A DNA stretch of 11,640 nt from JBKQWK01 sp052139595. GTDB taxonomy: Bacteria > Actinomycetota > Thermoleophilia > UBA2241. The DNA lies in the NCBI GenBank assembly GCA_052139595.1, contig JBKQWK010000033.1, positions 1 through 11,640 of the forward strand, in the 5' to 3' direction. Shown piece after piece: positions 1 to 6,614 of this stretch (positions within the stretch are counted from its first letter, which is position 1; every line of letters starts with the position of its first letter). Under the pieces are notes generated by a model, which was given only the letters and a program-made list of their open reading frames with translations, made no database searches and was not told where the DNA came from. A program made the translations under genes and the position numbers.

Positions 1-1242
1 ATCTTTGGCGAGCGCGGCGGCATCTACATCATCGATCTGCAGAAGACCACTGTTCTCATCGATGACGCGTACGCTTTTCTCAAGCAAGTCACCGGTCGCG
101 GCGGCTCGGTCCTCTTCGTCGGCACCAAGAAACAGTGCCAGGAGTCGATCAAAGAGCAGGCCGAGCGTGTCGGTCAACCGTATGTTTCCAATCGCTGGCT
201 CGGTGGTCTGCTGACCAACTTCGCCACGCTCAACAAGCGCATCAAGCGCCTGCACGAGCTGCGCAAACTCGTCGAGGATGGCTCGATCGACCTGCTGCCG
301 ACGCGCGAAGCGATGGCTCTCAAAGCTGACCTCGCTAAACTCGAAAACAACCTCGGCGGCGTCGCCAACATGGAACGTCCCCCAGCGGCTGTGTTCGTCG
401 TCGATCCGCGTAAGGAAGCGATCGTCATTAAAGAGGCGCGCAAGCTCAACATCCCGATCGTCGCCCTCGTCGACACCAACTGTGACCCTGACGAAGTCGA
501 CTATTTGATCCCCGGTAACGACGACGCGATCCGCAGTTGTTCGCTGATCATCAAGACGGTTGCCGATGCCGTTGCCGAGGGTCGCGCCAAGGTCGCCGAA
601 GAGGAGTTTCGTATCGCCCAGGAGCGTGCTGCGGCGGAAAAAGCCGCCGCTGAAAAGGCCGCGGCCGACGCTGCTGTTGTTGCTGCTGCCGAGGCCGAGC
701 GCGCCGCCGCTGCCAAAGCCGCCGCGGTGGCGGCCAAGGCCGCAGCCGACGCTGAGGCGGCGGCCGGACAGGCGCAGCGTGCTGCCAATGCGCAACGCGT
801 TGCCGACGAGATCAAGGCCCAGGCGGCCAAGCAGAGCGTCGCGGCGCAGAAGTCGGCGGCAGCCAGGGCGGCGGCGGCCTCAGCCAAACCGGCGCCCAAG
901 CCGCGCGAAAAGGCCGCCGCTGAAGCGGCACCGGCAGCGAAAGCCAAGGGAGAAGCGGCGCCGGCAACGAAGGCGAAAGCTGAATCTGCGCCGGTGGAGA
1001 AGACCAAGACCGAGCCGAAGACGGAGAAGAAAGAAGCGGCCGCTGAGGATGCGCCGGCGACCAAGAAGCCGGCCGCCAAGGTCGCTGCGGCGACGCTAGA
1101 GAAGACCGCCGCGGCCACGCCCGGTAAGGCTCCTGCCGCGACGTCTGACAAGGCATCTGCGGCGACGAAATCACCGCCGCCGACCGCCGCCGCCGGCGGC
1201 AAGACAACTGACGATTCCCAAGACAAAGAGAGTGATGCGTAG
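1..1242 (+). CDS. rpsB: 30S ribosomal protein S2 (uS2), 5' partial, with long Ala/Lys-rich C-terminal tail
   Basis: S2 is a small-subunit protein that helps dock S1 and mRNA. Frame 1 is open from the first base to TAG at 1240-1242, giving 413 residues with no start in the window. By comparison with E. coli S2, about 30-35 N-terminal residues are missing. Conserved uS2 blocks are visible: IFGERGG at the start, FVGTKKQ, NRWLGGLLTNF, LEKLENNLGG-like LAKLENNLGGVANM, DTNCDPDEVDYLIPGNDDAIRS. The core ends near window residue 200 (base 600). About 213 further residues follow, first an Ala/Glu/Lys/Arg stretch likely to be helical, then a Lys/Ala/Pro/Thr stretch with PAAK-like words. Usual bacterial S2 is around 250 residues, so the full protein would be about 445. 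Identity is certain; the role of the tail is unknown. It is the first gene of the rpsB-tsf-pyrH-frr block and its stop overlaps the tsf start by one base. Confidence 0.97.
   Translation: MFGERGGIYIIDLQKTTVLIDDAYAFLKQVTGRGGSVLFVGTKKQCQESIKEQAERVGQPYVSNRWLGGLLTNFATLNKRIKRLHELRKLVEDGSIDLLPTREAMALKADLAKLENNLGGVANMERPPAAVFVVDPRKEAIVIKEARKLNIPIVALVDTNCDPDEVDYLIPGNDDAIRSCSLIIKTVADAVAEGRAKVAEEEFRIAQERAAAEKAAAEKAAADAAVVAAAEAERAAAAKAAAVAAKAAADAEAAAGQAQRAANAQRVADEIKAQAAKQSVAAQKSAAARAAAASAKPAPKPREKAAAEAAPAAKAKGEAAPATKAKAESAPVEKTKTEPKTEKKEAAAEDAPATKKPAAKVAAATLEKTAAATPGKAPAATSDKASAATKSPPPTAAAGGKTTDDSQDKESDA
922..1011 (+). repeat. Three in-frame 30-bp imperfect tandem repeats in the rpsB tail
   Basis: Units at 922-951, 952-981 and 982-1011 encode EAAPAAKAKG, EAAPATKAKA and ESAPVEKTKT. 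The first two are close at DNA level and the third is more diverged. This suggests that the Lys-rich half of the S2 tail grew by duplication of a ten-codon unit while keeping frame. Confidence 0.75.
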
Positions 1243-1844
1243 TGGCTGAGATTACCGCTGCCCTGGTCAAAGAGCTCCGCGAGAAGAGCGGCGCCGGCAT
1301 GATGGACTGCAAGGCCGCCTTGGCCGCTACCGGCGGCGACATGGAGCAGGCCATCGACGAATTGCGCAAGAAGGGTCTTGCGGCGGCCCAGAAGAAGAGT
1401 TCGCGGGCGGCCAAAGAGGGCGTCGTCGATAGTTACATCCACCCCGGTGGCAAGATTGGCGTACTGATTGAGGTCGCCGTCGAGACCGATTTTGCCGCTG
1501 GTAGTGAGCCGTTTCGCACCTTCGTTCACGATGTGGCCATGCAGGTTGCGGCGGCCAGTCCGCGCTGGGTCACGCGCGACGAGGTGCCGGCCGAGGTGCT
1601 AGAGCGCGAGAAGGCAATCTTCGCCGAGCAGGCGGCCGGCAAGCCGGCCGCCGTGGTCGAGAAAATGATCACCGGCAAGCTGGAGAAGTTCTACGCCGAG
1701 AACTGCCTCATGGAGCAGGCATTCATCAAGGACCCCGACCTCTCGATGGACGGCGTACGCACCAGTCTGGTCGGCGTCATTGGCGAGAACGTTGAAGTGC
1801 GACGCTTCGCCCGTTTCCAACTCGGCGAGACGCAGGCGAGCTGA
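1242..1844 (+). CDS. tsf: Elongation factor Ts, short form (200 aa)
   Basis: EF-Ts is the guanine-nucleotide exchange factor that regenerates EF-Tu-GTP. The GTG start at 1242-1244 shares its G with the rpsB stop (TAGTG), and the stop is TGA 1842-1844. The N-terminal UBA-like domain carries KELREKSGAGMMDCKAAL (residues 11-28) and the GGDMEQAIDELRKKG helix. The central core holds the TDF motif (VAVETDFAAGSEPF, residues 78-91), which contacts EF-Tu. The usual VNCETDFVARNEEF is altered here to AV at the NC pair and AAGSEP after TDF. At 200 residues it is much shorter than the 283-residue E. coli protein and resembles the Thermus-type short form with a single core subdomain. The overlap with rpsB implies translational coupling. 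Confidence 0.96.
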   Translation: MAEITAALVKELREKSGAGMMDCKAALAATGGDMEQAIDELRKKGLAAAQKKSSRAAKEGVVDSYIHPGGKIGVLIEVAVETDFAAGSEPFRTFVHDVAMQVAAASPRWVTRDEVPAEVLEREKAIFAEQAAGKPAAVVEKMITGKLEKFYAENCLMEQAFIKDPDLSMDGVRTSLVGVIGENVEVRRFARFQLGETQAS

Positions 1845-1849
1845 AGGCT

Positions 1850-2620
1850 GTGCCCGCAGACGATAGCCACTTTCAGCGGGTACTGCTCAAGCTAAGCGGG
1901 CAGGCGCTGGCCGGTGATGGTCACGTGGCTATTGATCCCGCGGCGACACGCGAGATGGCCGAAAATATCGGCCGGGCGCGTGCCGGTGGTGTCGACCTGG
2001 CGATCGTCGTCGGCGGCGGCAACATCTCTCGCGGTGTTTCCGCCGCGACACGCGGCATGGACCGGGCCACGGCCGACTACATCGGCATGATGGCCACCGT
2101 GCAGAACGCCCTGGCATTGCAGGACGCGCTCGAACATGCCAGCATCGAAACACGTGTGATGAGCGCGATCGAGATCAAGGCAGTGTGTGAGCCGTACTTT
2201 CGCCGGCGGGCGTTGCGCCATCTCGAGAAGGGCCGCGTGGTCATCTGCGCCGCCGGCACGGGCAATCCATACTTCAGCACCGATTCGGCGGCGGCTCTGC
2301 GGGCGCTTGAACTGGGGGCTGAGGCGATTGTCATGGCTAAACGTGAGTACGACGGCGTCTACGACGATGATCCGGCGACGAATCCGGCCGCCAGGTTCAT
2401 CCCTGAACTCACCCATCTAGCGGCGATCGAGCGCGGTCTGAAAGTTATGGATACAACCGCGCTCAGTCTGTGCATGGATAACCAGTTGCCCATCTACGTT
2501 TGTAGGATGACGGGCGATAACATCGTGCGCGTCCTCGCCGGTGAACGCGTCGGTACCATCGTCAGTACAGACGGTGTGCGCCGGCGCCGGGTGACGGTGA
2601 CGAGCGGCACGCAGGAGTAG
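1850..2620 (+). CDS. pyrH: UMP kinase (UMPK, amino acid kinase family)
   Basis: This cytosolic hexameric enzyme phosphorylates UMP to UDP, the first dedicated step towards UTP and CTP. The GTG start at 1850 lies 5 nt after the tsf stop, and TAG is at 2618-2620; the length is 256 aa, somewhat longer than the typical 235-245. Visible motifs are KLSG (14-17), VVGGGNISRG (53-62), DYIGMMATVQNALALQDALE (76-95), the UMP-binding GTGNPYFSTDSAAALRALE (136-154), the nucleotide loop KREYDGVYDDDP (164-175, usually K.TkVDGVYd.DP) and MDTTALSLCMDNQLP (200-214). The last 15 residues (VRRRRVTVTSGTQE) are a basic extension that I cannot assign. tsf-pyrH-frr is a widely conserved order. Confidence 0.96.
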   Translation: MPADDSHFQRVLLKLSGQALAGDGHVAIDPAATREMAENIGRARAGGVDLAIVVGGGNISRGVSAATRGMDRATADYIGMMATVQNALALQDALEHASIETRVMSAIEIKAVCEPYFRRRALRHLEKGRVVICAAGTGNPYFSTDSAAALRALELGAEAIVMAKREYDGVYDDDPATNPAARFIPELTHLAAIERGLKVMDTTALSLCMDNQLPIYVCRMTGDNIVRVLAGERVGTIVSTDGVRRRRVTVTSGTQE

Positions 2621-2634
2621 ACGAGCGTGGGTGG

Positions 2635-2715
2635 GGCGCCGTCTGTCGCGAGCGCGGACGCGGCGCCGTACGTTACGAGTGTGGGCGAGGCGCGGTACGT
2701 GGTCTGTCCAGGTCG
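2635..2715 (+). repeat. 27-nt imperfect tandem repeats between pyrH and frr
   Basis: GGCGC[C/G]GT words begin at 2635, 2662 and 2689, exactly 27 nt apart each time. Units 2635-2661 and 2662-2688 agree at 19 of 27 positions by hand alignment. The third unit keeps only its first ~12 bases. The second half of a preceding unit can be seen at about 2620-2634 (ACGAGCGTGGG, compare ACGAGTGTGGG at 2675-2685). The function is unknown. Confidence 0.6.
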
Positions 2716-2719
2716 GTAA

Positions 2720-2726
2720 GGGAGGG
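2720..2726 (+). promoter_or_regulatory. Ribosome binding site of frr
   Basis: GGGAGGG at 2720-2726 lies 10 nt before GTG 2737. It is the clearest Shine-Dalgarno sequence in the first half of the window and supports the GTG start, since the nearby GTGs at 2726 and 2729 are out of frame. Confidence 0.65.
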
Positions 2727-2736
2727 TGGTGCAGAG

Positions 2737-3294
2737 GTGGAGAAAGAGCTGCTTGACGACGCCAGGGGGCACATGGAGAAAGCGGTGTCGGCGGCCAAGA
2801 CCGAATTCAACACGGTCCGCAGCGGTCGCGCCAGCACGGCCCTGCTCGATCGCATTCACGTTGACTATTACGGTGTGCACACGCCACTCAAGCAGATCGC
2901 TAACGTCGCCACCCCCGAGCCGCGGCTCATCACGGTGACGCCGTACGACAAAAGCGCCTTCAGGAGCATCGAAAAGGCGCTTCGCGAGAGTGACATCGGC
3001 ATTAACCCCAGTAATGACGGCCAGGTCATCCGCCTGCCCGTGCCGGCTCTCACCGAAGAGCGGCGGCGTGAACTGGTGAAGATGGTCCACCGGCTGGCCG
3101 AGGACGGTCGTGTCGCCGTGCGCACCATTCGTCGCGATGCGATGAAGGACCTCAAAGAGCTGGCCGACGAAGGCGAGATTGGCGAAGATATCGAGCGACG
3201 TGCCGAAGAGCAGCTGCAGAAGCTGACCGACGAGTACGTGCGTCGCATTGACGAGCTCTTGAAGCACAAAGAGGCCGAGATCCTCGAGGTCTGA
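2737..3294 (+). CDS. frr: Ribosome recycling factor
   Basis: RRF splits the post-termination ribosome together with EF-G. The GTG start at 2737 is supported by a GGGAGGG site 10 nt upstream, and the stop is TGA 3292-3294. The 185-residue length is exactly typical. Family motifs are visible along the whole length: FNTVRSGRAS (24-33), the DYYGVHTPLKQIANV hinge and domain II (43-57), TVTPYDKSAF (67-75), IGINPSNDGQVIRLPVPALTEERR (88-110) and the conserved VRTIRRDAMKDLK arginine helix (128-140), which contacts 23S rRNA. The C-terminal part is a charged helix, as expected. The next gene, uppS, starts immediately after its stop. Confidence 0.97.
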   Translation: MEKELLDDARGHMEKAVSAAKTEFNTVRSGRASTALLDRIHVDYYGVHTPLKQIANVATPEPRLITVTPYDKSAFRSIEKALRESDIGINPSNDGQVIRLPVPALTEERRRELVKMVHRLAEDGRVAVRTIRRDAMKDLKELADEGEIGEDIERRAEEQLQKLTDEYVRRIDELLKHKEAEILEV

Positions 3295-3297
3295 GTG

Positions 3298-4071
3298 ATG
3301 GCCGACGCCGGCGCCAACATGCGCGGCGGCAGTCTGCGGCGACGGTTGCGCTACGCCGCCCGCCGCCAAACCCCTGCCCCCGAAGCTGCCGCCGGCGGCG
3401 CGACGTGTCGCTACCTGGCCATCATCATGGACGGCAACGGTCGCTGGGCGCGGCGGCGGCACCTGCCGGTGGCCGCCGGCCATCGGGCCGGTGCCAAGGC
3501 GTTGCGACGCGTGCTCGAACATGCACTCGACCTCGGCATTCTTGAGACCACCGTCTACAGCTTCAGCACCGAGAACTGGCAGCGGCCAGCGGCCGAGGTC
3601 GCGGCCCTCATGGACCTGTTTGTCGAAATGATCGAGTCGCAGGTACCGGACATGCATGAGCGCGGCGCCCGCGTACGCTTTATCGGCCGCCGCAGCGGTG
3701 TGTCCGAAGAGCTGCTGGCACGCATTGAAGCAGCGGAAACGCTTACGGCGGCCAACGAGCGCATGACGCTCTACATCGCCTTCAACTACGGCGGCCGGGC
3801 GGAGCTGGTTGACGCTGCCGCCGCGGCCGCGGCGGCGGGCGACGTCAGCGAAGCGTCTCTGGCTGCGCATCTCTATGCTCCCGAAATGCACGATCCGGAG
3901 CTGCTCATTCGTACCAGCGGCGAGCAGCGTATCAGTAACTTTCTGCTCTGGCAGTGCGCCTATGCGGAGCTGTACTTCAGCGATAAGCTCTGGCCCGACT
4001 TTGACGAGGCCGATCTCGACGCGGCGCTGGCCGAATACGCCCGTCGCCAGCGCCGTTTCGGTGGCCGCTGA
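3298..4071 (+). CDS. uppS: Undecaprenyl diphosphate synthase (cis-prenyltransferase)
   Basis: The enzyme condenses isopentenyl diphosphate onto farnesyl diphosphate in cis to make the C55 lipid carrier used for peptidoglycan and surface glycans. I chose ATG 3298, 8 nt after GAGG at 3286-3289. An in-frame GTG directly before it (3295) would add one residue. The length is 257 aa. Motifs, numbered from ATG, are IIMDGNGRWARRR with catalytic Asp45, GHRAGAKALR (61-70), YSFSTENWQRP (87-97), IAFNYGGRAE (160-169) and the diphosphate-binding PELLIRTSGEQRISNFLLWQ followed by YAELYFSDKLWPDF (200-235). About 38 residues before the core form an Arg/Ala-rich extension, which is unconserved in the family as I know it. 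A paralogous E,Z- or Z-prenyl synthase of different chain length cannot be excluded from sequence alone. It sits between frr and cdsA, as in several bacterial phyla. Confidence 0.95.
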   Translation: MADAGANMRGGSLRRRLRYAARRQTPAPEAAAGGATCRYLAIIMDGNGRWARRRHLPVAAGHRAGAKALRRVLEHALDLGILETTVYSFSTENWQRPAAEVAALMDLFVEMIESQVPDMHERGARVRFIGRRSGVSEELLARIEAAETLTAANERMTLYIAFNYGGRAELVDAAAAAAAAGDVSEASLAAHLYAPEMHDPELLIRTSGEQRISNFLLWQCAYAELYFSDKLWPDFDEADLDAALAEYARRQRRFGGR

Positions 4072-4072
4072 C

Positions 4073-4855
4073 ATGGGCGTGCGCATTGTCAGCGGCATCA
4101 TTCTCGCCGCTCTGACGATTGTCATCGTCGCCCACGGCGGCATCATCTTCTTTGTCGTCGCCCTGCTGCTGGGCTTGTTCGGCCTGAACGAGTTTTACCG
4201 CATGTCGCGTGGCTATCGGCCGCTCGTGGCGGCCGGTTTCATCAGCATGGTGCTGGTCTGCTGGGCGGCCTGGTTCAAAACGCCGCTGTATGTTCTGGCC
4301 ACGGTGCCTCTGGCGCTGTTTCTGGTTGCCCTTCTCGGTATGATCGCCGGTCCCAAGCCGGGCGTCACCGTGCGCATGGCGGTCACCTTTCTCGGATTGC
4401 TCTACCTCGGTCTCGGCATCAGCCATATGCTGCTGCTGCGCCGTTTGCCGCATGGCTCCGGCCTGCTACTCACCGTTGTGTTTGGCACGTGGGCTGGTGA
4501 CACTCTGGCCTACTTCACGGGTCGGTTTTTCGGCTCCCGAGCGATGGCACCCAATCTTTCGCCGAAGAAAACCTGGGAAGGCCTCGCCGGTGGCACGTTG
4601 GGCACAGTGCTGATGGTCGTCTTCCTGGGCCTCTACAACTCGCTTGGGCCGGTGAAATCGCTCGCTCTGGGCGTTGTCATCGCCGTTGTCGGGCCGCTCG
4701 GTGACCTCTTCGAGAGCCTGCTCAAGCGTGATGTCGGGGTCAAAGATGCCGGGCGTTTCATGCCGGGTCACGGTGGCGTACTTGATCGCTTTGACGCCCT
4801 TCTCTTTGCCACCGTGGCGTCGTACTACGTGCTGACGCTGGCTCTGCATGTCTGA
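4073..4855 (+). CDS. cdsA: Phosphatidate cytidylyltransferase (CDP-diglyceride synthase)
   Basis: This integral membrane enzyme makes CDP-diacylglycerol from phosphatidic acid and CTP, the branch point of phospholipid synthesis. ATG 4073 is 1 nt after the uppS stop. The frame is open further upstream inside uppS, but that part has no family similarity. The protein is 260 aa with about seven hydrophobic segments (near 5-37, 52-68, 72-92, 102-124, 130-148, 170-190, 194-212). The CDS family signature is complete at 215-241: SLLKRDVGVKD, then GRFMPGHGGVLDRFD. SPKKTWEG (163-170) and the DTLAYFTGRFFG loop with Asp143 are also present. UMP kinase, two genes upstream, feeds the CTP pool it uses. Confidence 0.96.
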   Translation: MGVRIVSGIILAALTIVIVAHGGIIFFVVALLLGLFGLNEFYRMSRGYRPLVAAGFISMVLVCWAAWFKTPLYVLATVPLALFLVALLGMIAGPKPGVTVRMAVTFLGLLYLGLGISHMLLLRRLPHGSGLLLTVVFGTWAGDTLAYFTGRFFGSRAMAPNLSPKKTWEGLAGGTLGTVLMVVFLGLYNSLGPVKSLALGVVIAVVGPLGDLFESLLKRDVGVKDAGRFMPGHGGVLDRFDALLFATVASYYVLTLALHV

Positions 4856-4860
4856 GCGAG

Positions 4861-4902
4861 GCCGATGAACGCCGCCCTGAGGCCGATGAACGTCGCCGTG
4901 AG
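4861..4902 (+). repeat. Two-copy 21-nt tandem repeat upstream of ispG
   Basis: Copies at 4861-4881 and 4882-4902 begin with GCCGATGAACG and end with CTGAG or GTGAG. They differ at only 2 of 21 positions (C/T at unit position 12 and C/G at position 17). The array ends 3 nt before the promoter-like site, so it occupies the place of a -35 region or an activator site. Each unit contains an ATG (GATGAAC), but neither opens a useful frame. Confidence 0.85.
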
Positions 4903-4905
4903 ACC

Positions 4906-4915
4906 GTAGTATCCT
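4906..4915 (+). promoter_or_regulatory. Promoter-like -10 region of ispG
   Basis: GTAGTATCCT ends 36 nt before ATG 4952. It matches 8 of 10 positions of a shared GTGATATCCT motif, which also precedes wecB and proS at nearly the same distance. No good -35 is visible. Confidence 0.45.
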
Positions 4916-4951
4916 GAAGAGAACGGCAAGAACAACGAGACGAGAGAACCG

Positions 4952-6082
4952 ATGACGAGCACCAGACGACAGATTCAGGTCGGCGCCGTGGCCGTTGGCG
5001 GCGGCGCCCCGGTCGTCGTGCAGTCGATGACCTGCACGCACACCGGCGACGCCGAAGCGACGCTGGCACAGGTGCACGCGCTGGCGGCTGCCGGTTGCGA
5101 GATCGTGCGCGTGAGCCTGCCGACGGAGGCAGAGGTTGCCGCCTTCGCCCAAGTCGTGGAGCGGGCGCCGGTGCCGATCATCGCCGACATTCACTTCGAC
5201 TGGCGGCTGGCGCTGGCGGCGATCGAGGCCGGCGCCCAGGGCATACGTATCAATCCCGGTACGATCGCCGAGCGACACGTCCGCGACGTGGTGCAGGCCG
5301 CCGCTGAGCCGCGCGTGCGCGGCGTCGATGGTGCGCTGGTGCCGGTGGCGATTCGCATCGGTGTCAACCAGGGTTCTTTACCTCGCAACTTGCGTGATCT
5401 GGCCGACCGCGCGCCGGCCAAGGCGTTGGTTGAGGCAGCTCTCGCCTACGCGGCGCAGTTCGACGACTGGGGGTTCGCCGCCTACAAACTGAGTGTCAAG
5501 AGTTCGAGCGTGCCGGTGACGGTGGCGGCCTATCGCGAGCTTGCCCGGCGCTTAGACGCGCCGCTGCACGTTGGTGTTACTGAGGCCGGCACCGTGTGGG
5601 CCGGCGCCATCAAGAGCGCTGTCGGCATCGGCGCGTTGCTCGCCGACGGTATCGGCGACACGCTACGCGTGTCGCTCACCGGCGATCCGGTGGAAGAGGT
5701 GCGCGTCGCCTGGCAGATCCTGGCCGCGCTGGAGCTGCGGCAGCGCGGCCCGACGCTTGTCAGCTGCCCGACCTGCGGGCGCACCGAGGTCGACATTATT
5801 GGCCTTGCGCATGAGGTCGAGACTCGTCTGGAGGCGTACCCGGAAGCGTTCTCGGTGGCGGTCATGGGCTGCCGCGTCAACGGACCGGAGGAGGCGCGCC
5901 ACGCCGACTATGGTATTGCTGCCGGTGCCGGCGAAGGGGTTCTCTTCGCGCATGGTCAGCGGGTTGCCGAGGTGCCGGAGGATCAGCTTCTGGAAGCGCT
6001 GTTCGCTCTGATCGACAGCCAGCACCGGGCAAGTGACAAGCCGGCAGCGGTGGAGCCAGATACTCGTGCCAGCGACGGCTGA
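4952..6082 (+). CDS. ispG: 4-hydroxy-3-methylbut-2-enyl diphosphate synthase (IspG/GcpE)
   Basis: IspG is the iron-sulfur enzyme of the MEP pathway that reductively opens MEcPP to HMBPP. ATG 4952 to TGA 6080-6082 gives 376 aa, typical for the two-domain bacterial form. The N-terminal TIM barrel starts with RRQIQVGAVAVGGGAPVVVQSMT (5-27) and includes ADIHFDWRLAL (78-88) and IRINPGT (98-104). The C-terminal reductase-like domain carries the [4Fe-4S] cysteines SCPTCGR (Cys272, Cys275) and VMGCRVNGP (Cys307), plus the conserved Glu314 ligand position. The usual VNGPGEA reads VNGPEEA here, with Gly313 replaced by Glu, while the catalytic or ligand Glu after it is kept. The last ~20 residues are a variable tail, overlapped by the next gene. 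A 96-nt spacer with a promoter-like motif suggests that it can be transcribed separately from cdsA. Confidence 0.97.
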   Translation: MTSTRRQIQVGAVAVGGGAPVVVQSMTCTHTGDAEATLAQVHALAAAGCEIVRVSLPTEAEVAAFAQVVERAPVPIIADIHFDWRLALAAIEAGAQGIRINPGTIAERHVRDVVQAAAEPRVRGVDGALVPVAIRIGVNQGSLPRNLRDLADRAPAKALVEAALAYAAQFDDWGFAAYKLSVKSSSVPVTVAAYRELARRLDAPLHVGVTEAGTVWAGAIKSAVGIGALLADGIGDTLRVSLTGDPVEEVRVAWQILAALELRQRGPTLVSCPTCGRTEVDIIGLAHEVETRLEAYPEAFSVAVMGCRVNGPEEARHADYGIAAGAGEGVLFAHGQRVAEVPEDQLLEALFALIDSQHRASDKPAAVEPDTRASDG

Positions 6083-6614
6083 CCCGCTCGCCTTCGCTCG
6101 GTCGCTGCTGGCGCGCCTGCGCCGCCGCCGCAGAGCGGCGGCCCGGCGGCGCTACACCAGCCTCGCGCTGCGTACCGTTGCGCAAGCGGGGCCGGGCCTG
6201 CACATCAACGGCCCCTGCCACCTCACGGCTGCGACATACCTGGGCAGCAACGTGCACATGAACGGTCTCGAGATCGCCGGCGGCGGTACGGTGCGCATCG
6301 GCAGCAACTTTCACTCCGGTCCCGGCTGTCTGCTGATCACGCAAAACCACAATTACGACCACGGCGACGCGATACCGTATGACGCGACGGTGATCAACAA
6401 GGAGATCACGATCGCCGACAACGTGTGGCTGGGTTCGCGCGTCATCGTGCTCGGCGGCGTGACCATTGGTGACGGAGCGATCATCCAGGCCGGCTCGGTC
6501 GTCGTCAGCGACATCCCCCGCTGTGCTATCGCCGGCGGGCACCCGGCAAAGGTCTTTCGTCAGCGCGACCTGGAGCACTATGAGCGCCTGATGGCGGCGG
6601 GCAAGTTCCACTAA
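6066..6614 (+). CDS. Left-handed beta-helix (hexapeptide) acyltransferase, maltose O-acetyltransferase-like
   Basis: This is probably a cytosolic trimeric acetyl-CoA-dependent O-acyltransferase acting on a sugar or glycan; the substrate is unknown. GTG 6066 has GGAG 10 nt upstream (6052-6055) and overlaps ispG by 17 nt. An in-frame GTG at 6033 would add 11 residues but has no ribosome binding site. The protein is 182 aa (from 6066). After an Arg/Ala-rich head (residues 14-30), hexapeptide turns run through LGSNVHMNGLEIAGGGTVRIGSN (59-81) and ITIADNVWLGSRVIVLGGVTIGDGAIIQAGSVV (114-146). They end in the family's AIAGGHPAKVFR (154-165). His95 in ITQNHNYD aligns with the catalytic His of the NodL/LacA/WbbJ-like subfamily. 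The neighbouring 2-epimerase suggests surface polysaccharide synthesis. The fold is sure; the function is inferred. Confidence 0.88.
   Translation: MPATADPLAFARSLLARLRRRRRAAARRRYTSLALRTVAQAGPGLHINGPCHLTAATYLGSNVHMNGLEIAGGGTVRIGSNFHSGPGCLLITQNHNYDHGDAIPYDATVINKEITIADNVWLGSRVIVLGGVTIGDGAIIQAGSVVVSDIPRCAIAGGHPAKVFRQRDLEHYERLMAAGKFH

Larger units (their letters stand above)
2621..2736 (+). other. pyrH-frr spacer
   Basis: The 116-nt spacer holds decayed 27-nt repeats (2635-2715) and, at its 3' end, the frr ribosome binding site. No convincing promoter or terminator is visible. A long antisense reading frame crosses it, but this is a shadow of GC-rich sequence. Confidence 0.6.
4856..4951 (+). other. 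cdsA-ispG spacer
   Basis: The 96-nt gap contains a 21-nt tandem duplication (4861-4902) followed directly by a promoter-like site (4906-4915), then a purine-rich leader (GAAGAGAACGGCAAGAAC) up to ATG 4952. The Shine-Dalgarno match is weak (GAGA at about 4942). Confidence 0.55.

Noticed and set aside
601..1239. rpsB tail as a separate gene or a frameshifted downstream gene
   Set aside because: The frame runs through from the S2 core without a stop, no ribosome binding site and start are seen at the boundary, and tsf begins exactly at its end.
3809..4072. N-terminal extension of cdsA reaching back into uppS
   Set aside because: The upstream part is Arg/Ser-rich out-of-frame uppS sequence. CdsA homology and the first membrane segment begin at ATG 4073.
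2494..4146. 550-codon open frame on the - strand across pyrH, frr and uppS
   Set aside because: Fully antisense to conserved genes. Its repeated SPTLVTYGA-like peptide is only the translation of the 27-nt spacer repeats.
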